The notes under the pieces: model-generated
Told to the model about the DNA's origin: nothing
The model's database searches: none
Seen by the model: only the letters and a program-made list of their open reading frames with translations
Assembly: GCF_008973665.1 (NCBI RefSeq)
Contig: NZ_WACP01000001.1
Location: forward strand, 558,001-622,000
Direction of reading: 5' to 3'
DNA from: Paenibacillus tengchongensis
GTDB lineage: Bacteria > Bacillota > Bacilli > Paenibacillales > Paenibacillaceae
DNA length: 64,000 nt
Shown here: piece after piece, positions 42,033 through 50,617 of the stretch
Position numbering within the stretch: position 1 is the first letter of the stretch
How the letters are laid out: every line of letters starts with the position of its first letter
Position numbers and translations under genes: made by a program

Positions 42033-42620
42033 TTGAGTGAAGACACCGAATACTGGATCCGCCGCGTTCAGGCCGGAGAGGTCCAGGACTACGCCCACAT
42101 CGTCCAGCAATTCCAGCACCAGATTCTGGTGTACTGCTGGCGGATGCTGGGGAACGAACAGGAAGCGGAGGATGCCGTGCAGGACATTCTGGTGAAGGCT
42201 TTTGAGAGAATCCAGCTGTATCAGCCTACCGTAAGCTTCTCTTCATGGCTGTATAAAATGGCCTATCACCACTGCATCAACGTCATCCGCCGGAACAAAC
42301 GGCAGCGCTCATTGCACCGCAGGCTATCCGGGCAGTCCCTCAGTGCGGACAGCGCCGCACAGGTGGCGGAGCGCAGCCTGTTCAGTGAACCGCTGAGCCA
42401 GGCGCTGCTTAAGCTGTCGGCGGAAGAGCGGAATCTGCTTGTGCTGCGCACCTTTGAAGAGAAGCCGTTCGGCGATATTGCCGAAATTACAGGCAAGAGC
42501 ACAGAGGCCGTGAAGAAGAAATACAGCCGTACCTTAAGCAAGCTAAAGCAAATCATGCAATCCCCCAAGGAGGAAGAATCATGCGTAACGTACAGCGGAT
42601 GGATCAAGAGCAAGGCCTGA
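42033..42620 (+). CDS. ECF-type RNA polymerase sigma factor
   Basis: The 195-residue sigma-70-family factor has a region 2 (HQILVYCWRMLGNEQEAEDAVQDILVKAFE, then SFSSWLYKMAYHHCINVIRR) and region 4 helix-turn-helix (LSAEERNLLVLRTFEEKPF, IAEITGKSTEAVKKKYSR). Regions 1 and 3 are absent, as expected of the extracytoplasmic function group. It starts at TTG 42033, strongly supported by AAAGGAGGAACC. It overlaps the downstream membrane gene by 40 bp, the usual pairing of a sigma factor with its own anti-sigma factor. Target promoters are not identified. Confidence 0.92.
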   Translation: MSEDTEYWIRRVQAGEVQDYAHIVQQFQHQILVYCWRMLGNEQEAEDAVQDILVKAFERIQLYQPTVSFSSWLYKMAYHHCINVIRRNKRQRSLHRRLSGQSLSADSAAQVAERSLFSEPLSQALLKLSAEERNLLVLRTFEEKPFGDIAEITGKSTEAVKKKYSRTLSKLKQIMQSPKEEESCVTYSGWIKSKA

Positions 42621-43621
42621 GAGCGATGGACCTGCTGCCGGAAGAAGCGGCCAAGCTGCAGTCCTTCGATATTACCGGCAAGGTGATGGAACAAATTAAC
42701 CGCAAGAGCGGGCGTGCCGGAAACAGAAGAACAGAAGCAACGGGCACCCGTATGCGGATGCGCAAAGGCTTCGCCGTGCCCGCCATGGCTCTGGCCTGTG
42801 TCCTGGGACTCTCCGTCACGGGCTATGCCGCTTCGCAATATTTGGAGTTCCGGGACAGCAAGGGTGCTGTTGTCATGAACACGGCCCCGGTCCCCGAGGC
42901 TTCAGAGGCCTTCCAGAATTATACGGATCTGTGGTTTAACTATTTTGAGCAGGCTAAGGACTTGCTGCGGCCGGGTGAATATGGCGCCTATTACGTCAAG
43001 GATGACATCATTAATCAGTATGACCAGGAGAACCCGGTCAAGTTCGCGTACCAGGAAGCCAAATTTACTGACATCAGCGGATTGCAGACAGAAATCAAGC
43101 GTACCGGAGCACCGGTGCTGACCATACCTGCCGCTCTGCCGGACGGCTTTCATTATGATTATGGATTCGTAGGTCCGGACAAGGATTACTCCGGTTATCT
43201 GAAGAATGCGGAATACCGCGCCTTGGCAGAAGAGCTAATTCAGCAAGCCGAGACGGATTCAGCCGGTAAGCGGGTATTTATCCGCAAAGTAGAATGGACC
43301 CACGCCCTCTCCACCGTGTCAAAGTATACAAACGGAGACGATAGCATCACCATTTCTGCCGTGAGACAGAGCCCGGATACCACGTTGACAACCGTGGTTC
43401 AGAATGAGCAGGATACGGGCGAGAAACTGAACATCAACGGAAGCGAAGTGTTCTATATTAGGTCCGGCGAAGGAAGCGAGGCCGCGTCCAAAAAAACCAA
43501 TCATCTCGGCTGGCAGGATGAGGCCAATAATCTGTTCTACCAGATTATCGATAACCCGGGCAGCTCGCTGACCCAAGAGGATCTGGTGGAAATCGCCGCA
43601 TCATTTCTTGCCGCACAATAG
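42581..43621 (+). CDS. Membrane protein, probable anti-sigma factor
   Basis: The 346-residue protein has a cytoplasmic N-terminal ~60 residues, one membrane helix near residues 64-84 (FAVPAMALACVLGLSVTGYA), and a large extracytoplasmic domain with DUF4367-like beta segments (TGAPVLTIPAALPDGFHYDYG). The N-terminal part lacks the zinc HxxxCxxC motif of ZAS anti-sigma factors. ATG 42581 follows AAGGAGGAAG inside the sigma gene. The gene order and topology suggest that it holds the sigma factor at the membrane until an envelope signal arrives. The terminator at 43630 closes the operon. Confidence 0.75.
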   Translation: MRNVQRMDQEQGLRAMDLLPEEAAKLQSFDITGKVMEQINRKSGRAGNRRTEATGTRMRMRKGFAVPAMALACVLGLSVTGYAASQYLEFRDSKGAVVMNTAPVPEASEAFQNYTDLWFNYFEQAKDLLRPGEYGAYYVKDDIINQYDQENPVKFAYQEAKFTDISGLQTEIKRTGAPVLTIPAALPDGFHYDYGFVGPDKDYSGYLKNAEYRALAEELIQQAETDSAGKRVFIRKVEWTHALSTVSKYTNGDDSITISAVRQSPDTTLTTVVQNEQDTGEKLNINGSEVFYIRSGEGSEAASKKTNHLGWQDEANNLFYQIIDNPGSSLTQEDLVEIAASFLAAQ

Positions 43622-43629
43622 TGCTTTAC

Positions 43630-43653
43630 AGCTCCGCATTAGCGGAGCTTTTT
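43630..43653 (+). terminator. Terminator of the sigma/anti-sigma operon
   Basis: AGCTCCGC pairs with GCGGAGCT around ATTA and is followed by TTTTTC, 9 nt after the anti-sigma stop codon. Confidence 0.92.
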
Positions 43654-43769
43654 CATTTACAAATAAATGAGAAGGACAGCAAATTATTGAAGCCTGTCTC
43701 TCTATCACTCTTAGATGGGCTAAGGCGGCATAGACAATACTCACTAGAAAACAAAGAGCAGTCATTTCA

Positions 43770-43965
43770 TCAGCAATCCCTGGACATTATATGCAGCAAT
43801 TCGCCGTTACAATCGGCGAAGTTACCCTCCAAAGCTTCCAGCCTGCGTTCAAACGCGAAGCCCAGCTTCTCCAATATACGCAAGGAAGCGGTATTCCGCC
43901 GGTCGGTCTTGGCATAGAGGCGGTCCAGCCCTACTCTAGGGACATTTGCGCAAGCACTGCATTCA
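43770..43965 (-). pseudogene. C-terminal remnant of a RimJ/RimL-type GNAT acetyltransferase
   Basis: On the minus strand, ~60 codons ending at TGA 43770-43772 read VGLDRLYAKTDRRNTASLR and then ILEKLGFAFERRLE. This is the classic C-terminal pattern NxxSxxxLEKLGF of RimJ/RimL acetyltransferases. The acetyl-CoA-binding N-terminal part is missing. The remaining sequence from here to the 52-bp array shows no gene. Confidence 0.6.
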
Positions 43966-44095
43966 TTGTTACCTCTCCTTTATGTATCAAATACCACGTT
44001 GTTCTATTCCCAAACTAGAGCAGCCGTGCAGCAGGTAGCAAGGTAATTCTTTATTTATACTATATTTTATAGGGTCCGAGCCTCCCTTTTACCCG

Positions 44096-45308
44096 TAAGG
44101 ATAAAAACCGAACACATTGCGCTCCCGCAAAGGCAAACAGGACCATTGTATGCGAAAAATCGAATATATTGTGCACCCGCGAGGGCAAACGAGCCTATTG
44201 TATGCGAAAAATCGAATACATTGTGCTCCCCCGAGGGCAAACGGGATCATTGTATGCGAAAAATCGAATATATTGTGCTGCCGCGAGGGCAAACGAGCCT
44301 ATTGTATGCCAAAAATCGAACACATTGCGCTGCCGCGAGGGTAAACGGGATCATTGTATGCGAAAAATCGAACACATCGTGCTGCCGCGAGGGCAAACGA
44401 GCCTATTGTATGCGAAAAATCGAATACATTGTGCTCCCGCGAGGGCAAACGAGCCTATTGTATGCGAAAAATCGAATACATTGCGCTGCCGTGAAGGTAA
44501 ACAGGACCATTGTATGCGAAAAAACGAATACATTGTACTGCCGTGAAGGTAAACGGGATCATTGTATGCGAAAAATCGAATACATTGCGCTCCCGCAAAG
44601 GTAAACGAGATCATTGTATGCGAAAAATCGAACACATTGCGCTCCCGCAAAGGTAAACGGGACCATTGTATGCGAAAAAACGAATACATTGCGCTGCCGC
44701 GAGGGCAAACGAGCCTATTGTATGCGAAAAATCGCATACATTGCGCTCCCCCGAGGGCAAACGAGCCTATTGTATGCGAAAAATCGAATACATTGTGCTG
44801 CCACGAAGGCAAACGGGACCATTGTATGCGAAAAAACGAATACATTGTACTGCCGTGAAGGTAAACGGGATCATTGTATGCGAAATATCGAATACATTGC
44901 GCTGCCGCGAGGGCAAACGAGCCTATTGTATGCGAAAAATCGAACACATTGCGCTCCCCCGAGGGCAAACGAGCCTATTGTATGCGAAAAATCGAACACA
45001 TTGCGCTGCCGCGAGGGTAAACGAGCCTATTGTATGCGAAAAATCGCATACATTGCGCTCCCCCGAGGGCAAACGAGCCTATTGTATGCGAAAAATCGCA
45101 TACATTGCGCTCCCCCGAGGGCAAACGAGCCTATTGTATGCGAAAAATCGAATACATTGTGCTCCCCCGAGGGCAAACAAGCCTATTGTATGCGAAAAAT
45201 CGAATATATTGTGCTGCCGCGAGGGCAAACGAGCCTATTGTAGGCGAAAAATCGAATACATTGTGCTCCCGCGAGGGCAAACGAGCCTATTGTAGGCAAA
45301 AAACCGGA
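44096..45308. repeat. ~52-bp tandem repeat array, about 23 copies
   Basis: Head-to-tail units with a period of 52 bp share TATTGTATGCGAAAAATCG, then AATACATTG(T/C)GCT, a variable CCC/GCC, and GAGGGCAAACGAGCC or AAGGTAAACGGGATC. Each unit holds a hairpin-forming core: TGTATGCGA-AAAA-TCGCATACA is a perfect 9-bp stem in some copies (for example near 44717 and 45033) and has one mismatch in most. Because 52 is not a multiple of 3 and stops are absent, long frames appear in all three forward phases, but none has a ribosome site or stable codon pattern. The array lies between the GNAT remnant and the terminator of the sugar transporter. Confidence 0.95.
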
Positions 45309-45316
45309 CACAACAA

Positions 45317-45341
45317 AGCCCCGGTCCATTGGACCGGGGCT
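45317..45341 (-). terminator. Terminator of the sugar ABC operon
   Basis: AGCCCCGGTCC pairs with GGACCGGGGCT (11 bp), followed on the minus strand by TTGTTGTG. It begins just after the stop codon of the binding-protein gene. Confidence 0.85.
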
Positions 45342-45347
45342 ATACTG

Positions 45348-46943
45348 TTACTGTTTCGCCAGGAACGCGTCGATCTGCGACTGGAGCTCGGCCTGGATCT
45401 TATCCAAGCCGGCGGCGTCGAGCTGCTTGTTCAGGTCGGCGAGGCCTTTGTCGATGTCGTCGATGACGCCGTACTCCAGCGGAATCGCATAGCGGAGCAT
45501 CACGTTGCCGACATTGGCGATCTCCGTCTTCACCTTGCTGTTGTCGAAGACGAAGGTCTCCAGCTTGTAGTGGTACACATTGGCTTCCCAGCCCTTCGCC
45601 AGGTCAGAGGCCTCCTGCGGGAAGGCTTCGTTGTCGCGGTTGAGCGGCGAATTGAAGTTCCAGTTGGAGAAGCCGGTATAATTCGGGTTCTTGTCGAGCG
45701 CCTTGTATTTGTCGTCGCCGACCGGCTCATAGTGTACGCCGCTCACGCCGTACATCATAAGATCATGCAGTTCCTTGTCATTCTGCATCAGGTCGATCAG
45801 CATCAGGGAGCGTTCGATATTCTTGGAGGTAGCATGAATCGATGTGCCGTTCTGGGTGGAAATGGCCACCGATTTCTTCTTGCCCTGATTAATGTCGGCC
45901 AGCGCAACCTCATAAGGAGAGTTCTCCTGGCGCATCAAGGCCATCAGCGAACCGAGCGTGCCGTTATTGTGCGTAATGGAGGCCGTCTTGCCCGCTTTGA
46001 AATCGGCCTGATGATCATTTTTGCTGTTCAGCACGTTCTTCGACCAGGCATTGTTGTCGGCCAGATCCTTATAGTACACTAACAGATCCTTGAACTCCTG
46101 CGTTTCATAGACATTGAATACCTGACCCTTCTCATCGGTCAATTTGAAGGCGAACGGCAGGTCCAGATCGAACATGTTCCATTCGTTCTGCTGCTTCAGC
46201 AGGACGCGGTCCAGGTTGTGGTACTTCCAGTCGCCTGTCTCCGGTGTGAACGGCGCTATGCCTTTTTCATTCTCAGCAACGGTCTTCAAATAGTTCGCAT
46301 AGGCCTCCGGGCTGTTGATTTCCGGCAGATTGTACTTCTTGCGCAGGTCTTCGCGGTACAGGATCAGCTTCTCGACGGACTCGCCGCGGTTCTGCGGTAC
46401 CATGTACAGCTTGCCGTTGACCTTCGCCTGATCCCAGCTCACATCGGACATCGCCTTCATGGTCTCCGGCGCATAGGTGGACAACAGCTCGTCGGTCAGC
46501 TCCAGGAATCCGCCCTTGAGCGCCTGATCGTTGTAGCCGGCCCAGTTGGCCGAGTAGATCAGGTCAAAATCTTCATCCGCAGCCAGCTTCAGCGGATATT
46601 TCTGCGCCCAGTCGGACCAGTCGAGGAACTCGCCTTCCAGGGTCGCATTGATCTTCTCCTTCAGCTTCTTATTGATCTCGGCAAACACCGAATCATAGTC
46701 AACCGGCTTGGGTCCGACAAAAATCATCTTTAGCTTCACTTCTTTAGATGTATCGACTCCTCCTGGAGCAGCCGTAGCATTTCCGGTATCCGCATTGCCG
46801 CTTCCCGGTTCCGTGGCTGAATCTGTAGCTTGTGCAGGTGCATTGGCGCTGTTATTGCCAGTATTGTTGCTGCCACAGGCACCCAGAATCATGGCTAAGG
46901 TCAGAACAAGCGCCAGCATCATCCACCGGTTATTTTTCCGCAT
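45348..46943 (-). CDS. Sugar ABC transporter substrate-binding lipoprotein (LplA-like)
   Basis: The 531-residue precursor has a lipobox (MILGACGSN) and a Ser/Thr/Gly/Ala-rich linker, then a family-1 extracellular solute-binding fold. The C-terminal ~100 residues (DNSKVKTEIANVGNVMLRY, IDDIDKGLADLNKQLDAAG) resemble the DUF3502-type end of LplA/YtcQ proteins. It should catch an oligosaccharide outside the cell for the two permeases encoded upstream of it. ATG 46943 lies behind AAGGGGGAAGG. No ATPase is in the operon; these systems usually share MsmX. The ligand may come from polysaccharide breakdown. Confidence 0.88.
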   Translation of the reverse strand: MRKNNRWMMLALVLTLAMILGACGSNNTGNNSANAPAQATDSATEPGSGNADTGNATAAPGGVDTSKEVKLKMIFVGPKPVDYDSVFAEINKKLKEKINATLEGEFLDWSDWAQKYPLKLAADEDFDLIYSANWAGYNDQALKGGFLELTDELLSTYAPETMKAMSDVSWDQAKVNGKLYMVPQNRGESVEKLILYREDLRKKYNLPEINSPEAYANYLKTVAENEKGIAPFTPETGDWKYHNLDRVLLKQQNEWNMFDLDLPFAFKLTDEKGQVFNVYETQEFKDLLVYYKDLADNNAWSKNVLNSKNDHQADFKAGKTASITHNNGTLGSLMALMRQENSPYEVALADINQGKKKSVAISTQNGTSIHATSKNIERSLMLIDLMQNDKELHDLMMYGVSGVHYEPVGDDKYKALDKNPNYTGFSNWNFNSPLNRDNEAFPQEASDLAKGWEANVYHYKLETFVFDNSKVKTEIANVGNVMLRYAIPLEYGVIDDIDKGLADLNKQLDAAGLDKIQAELQSQIDAFLAKQ

Positions 46944-47021
46944 ATCAAGCCTTCCCCCTTATTTGTATTGAGTATATTGATAAACCGGGCAGACCCGGGT
47001 TCATCCTTTACCCGTACCCCT

Positions 47022-47903
47022 TCATCCCTTCACAGCGCCAATCGTCAAGCCTTGGACAAAATACCGCTGCACGAACGGATAAGCCAGCAGAATCGGGCCG
47101 GTAGCGACCACCGTCATCGCCATCTTGAGGCTCTCGGTCGGGATCGCCGTCGTTACAACTGCGCCCGCGCCCATCATCGCCTTGCGCATGCCGTCCATGT
47201 TGCCGAGCATTTTATAGAGATAATATTGCAAGGGCATCAGATCTTCACTAGAGATGAACAGCAGGGCGTTGTACCAGTCATTCCAGTAGGCCAGGGCCAG
47301 GAACAGGCCGATGGTGGCCAGCGCGGGCTTGGACAGCGGCAGCACCAGCCGGGCGTAAATGCGGAAGTCGCCTGCCCCGTCGATCTTCGCCGATTCTACA
47401 ATGGCTTCCGGGATGCCGCTCATAAACGACTTCATCACGATGATGTAGAACACATTCAGCACCAGCGGGATAATCAGCGCCAGCACCGTATCCTTCATAT
47501 GCAGGTAGTTGACGATCAGCAGATACCACGGCACCAGACCGCCGCTGAACAGTGTAGTGAAGAAGAAGAAGAACGAGAACTGGTTGCGCCATTTGAAATC
47601 CTTGCGGGAAAGCGCATAGGCGGTCATCGAGGTCAGGAACAATCCCAGGGCGGTGCCAGCAGTCGTCACCCCGATCGTTACGATATAGGCCTGAATCATC
47701 TGCTGCGGATATTTGAACAGAATACTGTAGGCTTCACCCGAGAAGACCGTCGGGATAAACTGGTAGCCGTCCGTGATGATTTTGTTCTCAGCGGTGAGCG
47801 ATGACGAGACGACCAGGATAAACGGCAGCAGACACAGGATGGCCAGCACGATCAGGGACACATAGCCGATGATATTAAATATTTTCCGGTCCAAATGCTT
47901 CAT
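47022..47903 (-). CDS. Carbohydrate ABC transporter permease (YtcP-like)
   Basis: The 293-residue membrane protein has six hydrophobic segments and the EAA coupling loop (EAIVESAKIDGAGDFRIYARLVLP). The N-terminal VSLIVLAILCLLPFILVVSSSL and C-terminal GPILLAYPFVQRYFVQGLTIGAVKG endings are characteristic of LplC/YtcP permeases. ATG 47903 follows AAGGGGGTAA. It lies 21 bp after the LplB-type gene and is its channel partner. Confidence 0.92.
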   Translation of the reverse strand: MKHLDRKIFNIIGYVSLIVLAILCLLPFILVVSSSLTAENKIITDGYQFIPTVFSGEAYSILFKYPQQMIQAYIVTIGVTTAGTALGLFLTSMTAYALSRKDFKWRNQFSFFFFFTTLFSGGLVPWYLLIVNYLHMKDTVLALIIPLVLNVFYIIVMKSFMSGIPEAIVESAKIDGAGDFRIYARLVLPLSKPALATIGLFLALAYWNDWYNALLFISSEDLMPLQYYLYKMLGNMDGMRKAMMGAGAVVTTAIPTESLKMAMTVVATGPILLAYPFVQRYFVQGLTIGAVKG

Positions 47904-47924
47904 TCACATTACCCCCTTCTGCCT

Positions 47925-48845
47925 TTAGAACAAGGCGCGGTCTTTGTCGTATTTGCGGACGGCATAGTTGACGGTCACAATGGTGACGAAGCCGAGGACA
48001 GATTGGAAGAGCCCCGCCGCCGCCGACATGCCGATCTCGTTCGAAGTAATCAAGGACCGGAACACGAAGGTGTCGATGACATCCGTTGCCGAGAACAGCA
48101 GCCCGTTGTTGCCAATCATGTTGTAGAACATCCCGAAATCCCCGCGGAAAATATTTCCGACCGCCAGCAGCACCAGAATGATGATCGTCGGATATAGATT
48201 CGGGATCGTCACCTTGCGGATCCGCTGGAAGATATTTGCCCCGTCAATTTCCGCCGCTTCGTACATTTCGGTGTCGATGCTTGTAATCGCCGCCAGGTAC
48301 ATCACCGTTCCGTAGCCAAGCCCCTTCCAGGCGGAGACAAGCACGAGGATGTACGGCCAATAAGCGGGGGTGTTGTAAATATCTATCGCTTCAAGCCCAA
48401 GGCCTCTGAGTACCGCATTCACGGTACCGATATCATAGTTCAGCAGGTTATAAGCGATGGCGCCAACGACAACCCAGGAGATAAAATAAGGCAGGAACAG
48501 CGCCGACTGCGTGATTTTGCGGAACCACTTGCCCCCGACCTCGAACAGCATAACCGCCGCAAAGATTTGCAGCGCATTGTTCACCACGATAAAAGCAATG
48601 TTATACAGCGCCGTGTTGCGCGTTACCCGCCAGGCATCGCCGGATTCGAAGAAGAACCGGAAGTTGTCCAGCCCGTTCCACGCACTGCCGAAGATCCCGC
48701 CCGCGTAGTCGTAACGCTTGAAGGCAATGACGATGCCGGCCATCGGCACGTAGGCGAACAGAATATAGAACAATACCGCCGGCGCCAGCATCAGCAGGAG
48801 AACCCGATAGTTCTTCAAGTCGTTCCAAAAGGTATGCCGCTTCAT
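47925..48845 (-). CDS. Carbohydrate ABC transporter permease (LplB-like)
   Basis: The 306-residue membrane protein starts with the usual cytoplasmic stretch (NDLKNYRVLLLMLAPAVLFYILF) and has six hydrophobic segments with the coupling loop EMYEAAEIDGANIFQRIRKVTIPN. It ends AVRKYDKDRALF, typical of LplB. It is the first gene of the transporter operon. On the minus strand a TATAAT lies 35-45 nt before the ribosome site, with a poor -35 (TTATGT), as expected if an activator such as the nearby YesN is required. ATG 48845 is behind AGAGGGGAG. Confidence 0.92.
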   Translation of the reverse strand: MKRHTFWNDLKNYRVLLLMLAPAVLFYILFAYVPMAGIVIAFKRYDYAGGIFGSAWNGLDNFRFFFESGDAWRVTRNTALYNIAFIVVNNALQIFAAVMLFEVGGKWFRKITQSALFLPYFISWVVVGAIAYNLLNYDIGTVNAVLRGLGLEAIDIYNTPAYWPYILVLVSAWKGLGYGTVMYLAAITSIDTEMYEAAEIDGANIFQRIRKVTIPNLYPTIIILVLLAVGNIFRGDFGMFYNMIGNNGLLFSATDVIDTFVFRSLITSNEIGMSAAAGLFQSVLGFVTIVTVNYAVRKYDKDRALF

Positions 48846-48982
48846 GTATACTCCCCTCTCTCTGCTCTATAGCCCCCATTATAAAAGGTTGTATGCGGTT
48901 ACATAATTCAGCGGAACAACGATACTTTATACTAATTCAACGATTTATGCCTGCTGCCGATTCAAGCACCTTACGGGGCTTA

Positions 48983-49017
48983 TAAAAAAAAGCTCCCGTT
49001 CCATGTGGAACAGGAGC
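48983..49017 (-). terminator. Terminator after the YesM/YesN genes
   Basis: GCTCCTGTTCC pairs with GGAACGGGAGC, followed on the minus strand by TTTTTTTTAT, 18 nt after the YesN stop codon. It separates the regulatory pair from the transporter operon. Confidence 0.93.
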
Positions 49018-49034
49018 ATTCTTCCAGCTGACCC

Positions 49035-50615
49035 TCAGATTTTGTGGCGCTTCCGGTATTCGCCCGGCGACATCCCCATATGCTGCTTAAACTGCCGGTT
49101 GAAATAGATAATATTCTTGTAGCCGGCCTGCTCGGCGATTTCATAAATTTTGCGCGTCGGGTCCTCCAGCAGCTCGCAGACCCGCTTCATCCGCTGCTCG
49201 CCCAGGAAATCGCTGAACAGCTGGTTCGTCTCTGTTTTGAACAGATGCCCCAGATAGTTGGGGGTGAACTGGAAATGGGCGGCTACCTCGTTCAGGGTAA
49301 TTTTCTGGTCCAGCCGCTCCTGCACATACGCCGCAATATCGTCAATCAGCTTCCGCTTCTGCCGTTGCCGCTTCAGATAGAGCAGCTCCGACAGCTCGAA
49401 GCATCGCCGCCGCAGCCAGGACAGGATATCCTGCACCGTCTCGAACTGAAACAGCACCATCGGATGATAGGAGTCCCAGTTCCAGATTTCGTACAGAGGC
49501 TCGTTCATCTGCCGCAGGTCGGTATGCAGCCTGGAGGTGAGACGGATGATCATGCCGTAAATATCGTTTTTTCCGGTCAGGGGCCCGTCTCCGGCGAAGA
49601 GCTTCTGCAGACTGTCGTCGATGGCCGTCAGGTCATAATCGAGCATCGCCTTCAGCATTTCATCCACAATATGCTCCAGATCAGTAGCAATGGCCTCCTT
49701 CGGCTGCCACTGTGAAGCATCATCAATCAGCCGGTTCTTACCGACAATCCATTTGATGCTGAGCGCCGCCTGAGCCTGCCGGTAGGAGTCGTGCAGCCCG
49801 GTCAGTCCGGTCGTATACATGCCCCGGCCAATCGTAACGGAGCAGCCCAGACTCTGGTGGAACGTGCGGATCAGCTCTTCCAGCAAAGCGGTGAAATAAG
49901 GCTCCGGCTGCGCGGCTACGAGGACATAATGGTGATCGTAGGTGGAAATGACCAAGCCCAGATTATGCTCCTCGGCGAACTGCCGGATATACCGTCCGGC
50001 CTCGGCTGTCCACTCGCGCCGCCGTTCCTCGCTCCAGCCATGGATGTTCCGGGCCATATCGTCGATTTCAAGCATCGCCACCGCGGTCCCCTCCTGCAGA
50101 TAGGGTGCCAAAAAGCTGCGGATATGGGACTCCGCCTCATCCGGAGCCGCCTCATTGAACCAGCGCAGCAGCAGCTCCTGATGCACCAGCGACAGCGTCT
50201 CCGACAGCGAAATCTTCCGCTGCCGTTCCTCCTCAATCCGGGCGCACAGCTCTTCCAGCGTCTTGCTGAGCTCCCCGTCGTCCACCGGCTTCAGCAGGTA
50301 GCCGCAGGCATTCAACTGAATGGCTGCCTTGGCATACTGGAAATCCTGATGGCCGCTGATGAACACAATATGGACCTGCGGATTCAGCTCCTTCGCTTTG
50401 CGGGCAAACTCCACCCCGGACATAATCGGCATGCGGATATCGGACAGGATCATGTCGATCCGGTGCTGCTCCATCAGCTTCAGCGCCGCGAAGCCGCTTG
50501 CGGCCGTCAGAACGCTGTGCAGCGGCAGATGTCCGCTGCCCGCCACCCGGCGTCTCAGCCACTCCAGCTCGACCGCTTCATCGTCCACCAGCAGGACGTT
50601 GATTTCCAGTGCCAT
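49035..50615 (-). CDS. YesN-type response regulator, AraC family
   Basis: The 526-residue regulator has an N-terminal receiver domain (LLVDDEAVELEWLRRRV; phospho-acceptor Asp in MILSDIRMP, about residue 57; Lys in GYLLKPVDD). A central ~250-residue region and a C-terminal AraC double helix-turn-helix follow (KITLNEVAAHFQFTPNYLG and IYEIAEQAGYKNIIYFNRQ). It should be phosphorylated by the kinase encoded upstream and activate the sugar transporter operon downstream. ATG 50615 lies 3 bp after the kinase stop. Confidence 0.93.
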   Translation of the reverse strand: MALEINVLLVDDEAVELEWLRRRVAGSGHLPLHSVLTAASGFAALKLMEQHRIDMILSDIRMPIMSGVEFARKAKELNPQVHIVFISGHQDFQYAKAAIQLNACGYLLKPVDDGELSKTLEELCARIEEERQRKISLSETLSLVHQELLLRWFNEAAPDEAESHIRSFLAPYLQEGTAVAMLEIDDMARNIHGWSEERRREWTAEAGRYIRQFAEEHNLGLVISTYDHHYVLVAAQPEPYFTALLEELIRTFHQSLGCSVTIGRGMYTTGLTGLHDSYRQAQAALSIKWIVGKNRLIDDASQWQPKEAIATDLEHIVDEMLKAMLDYDLTAIDDSLQKLFAGDGPLTGKNDIYGMIIRLTSRLHTDLRQMNEPLYEIWNWDSYHPMVLFQFETVQDILSWLRRRCFELSELLYLKRQRQKRKLIDDIAAYVQERLDQKITLNEVAAHFQFTPNYLGHLFKTETNQLFSDFLGEQRMKRVCELLEDPTRKIYEIAEQAGYKNIIYFNRQFKQHMGMSPGEYRKRHKI

Positions 50616-50617
50616 AG

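Noticed and set aside
43621..43917. 98-codon open frame after the anti-sigma gene
   Set aside because: It begins at the anti-sigma stop with GTG, runs through the terminator and lies antisense to the GNAT remnant.
44096..45308. CRISPR array
   Set aside because: The whole 52-bp unit repeats and the variation is a few substitutions. There are no unique spacers and no cas genes nearby.
44117..46082. Several long plus-strand open frames across the 52-bp array, and one on the minus strand
   Set aside because: They exist only because the unit lacks stops and its period is 1 mod 3. The same peptides recur in all phases, no ribosome site fits, and the longest runs antisense into the binding-protein gene.
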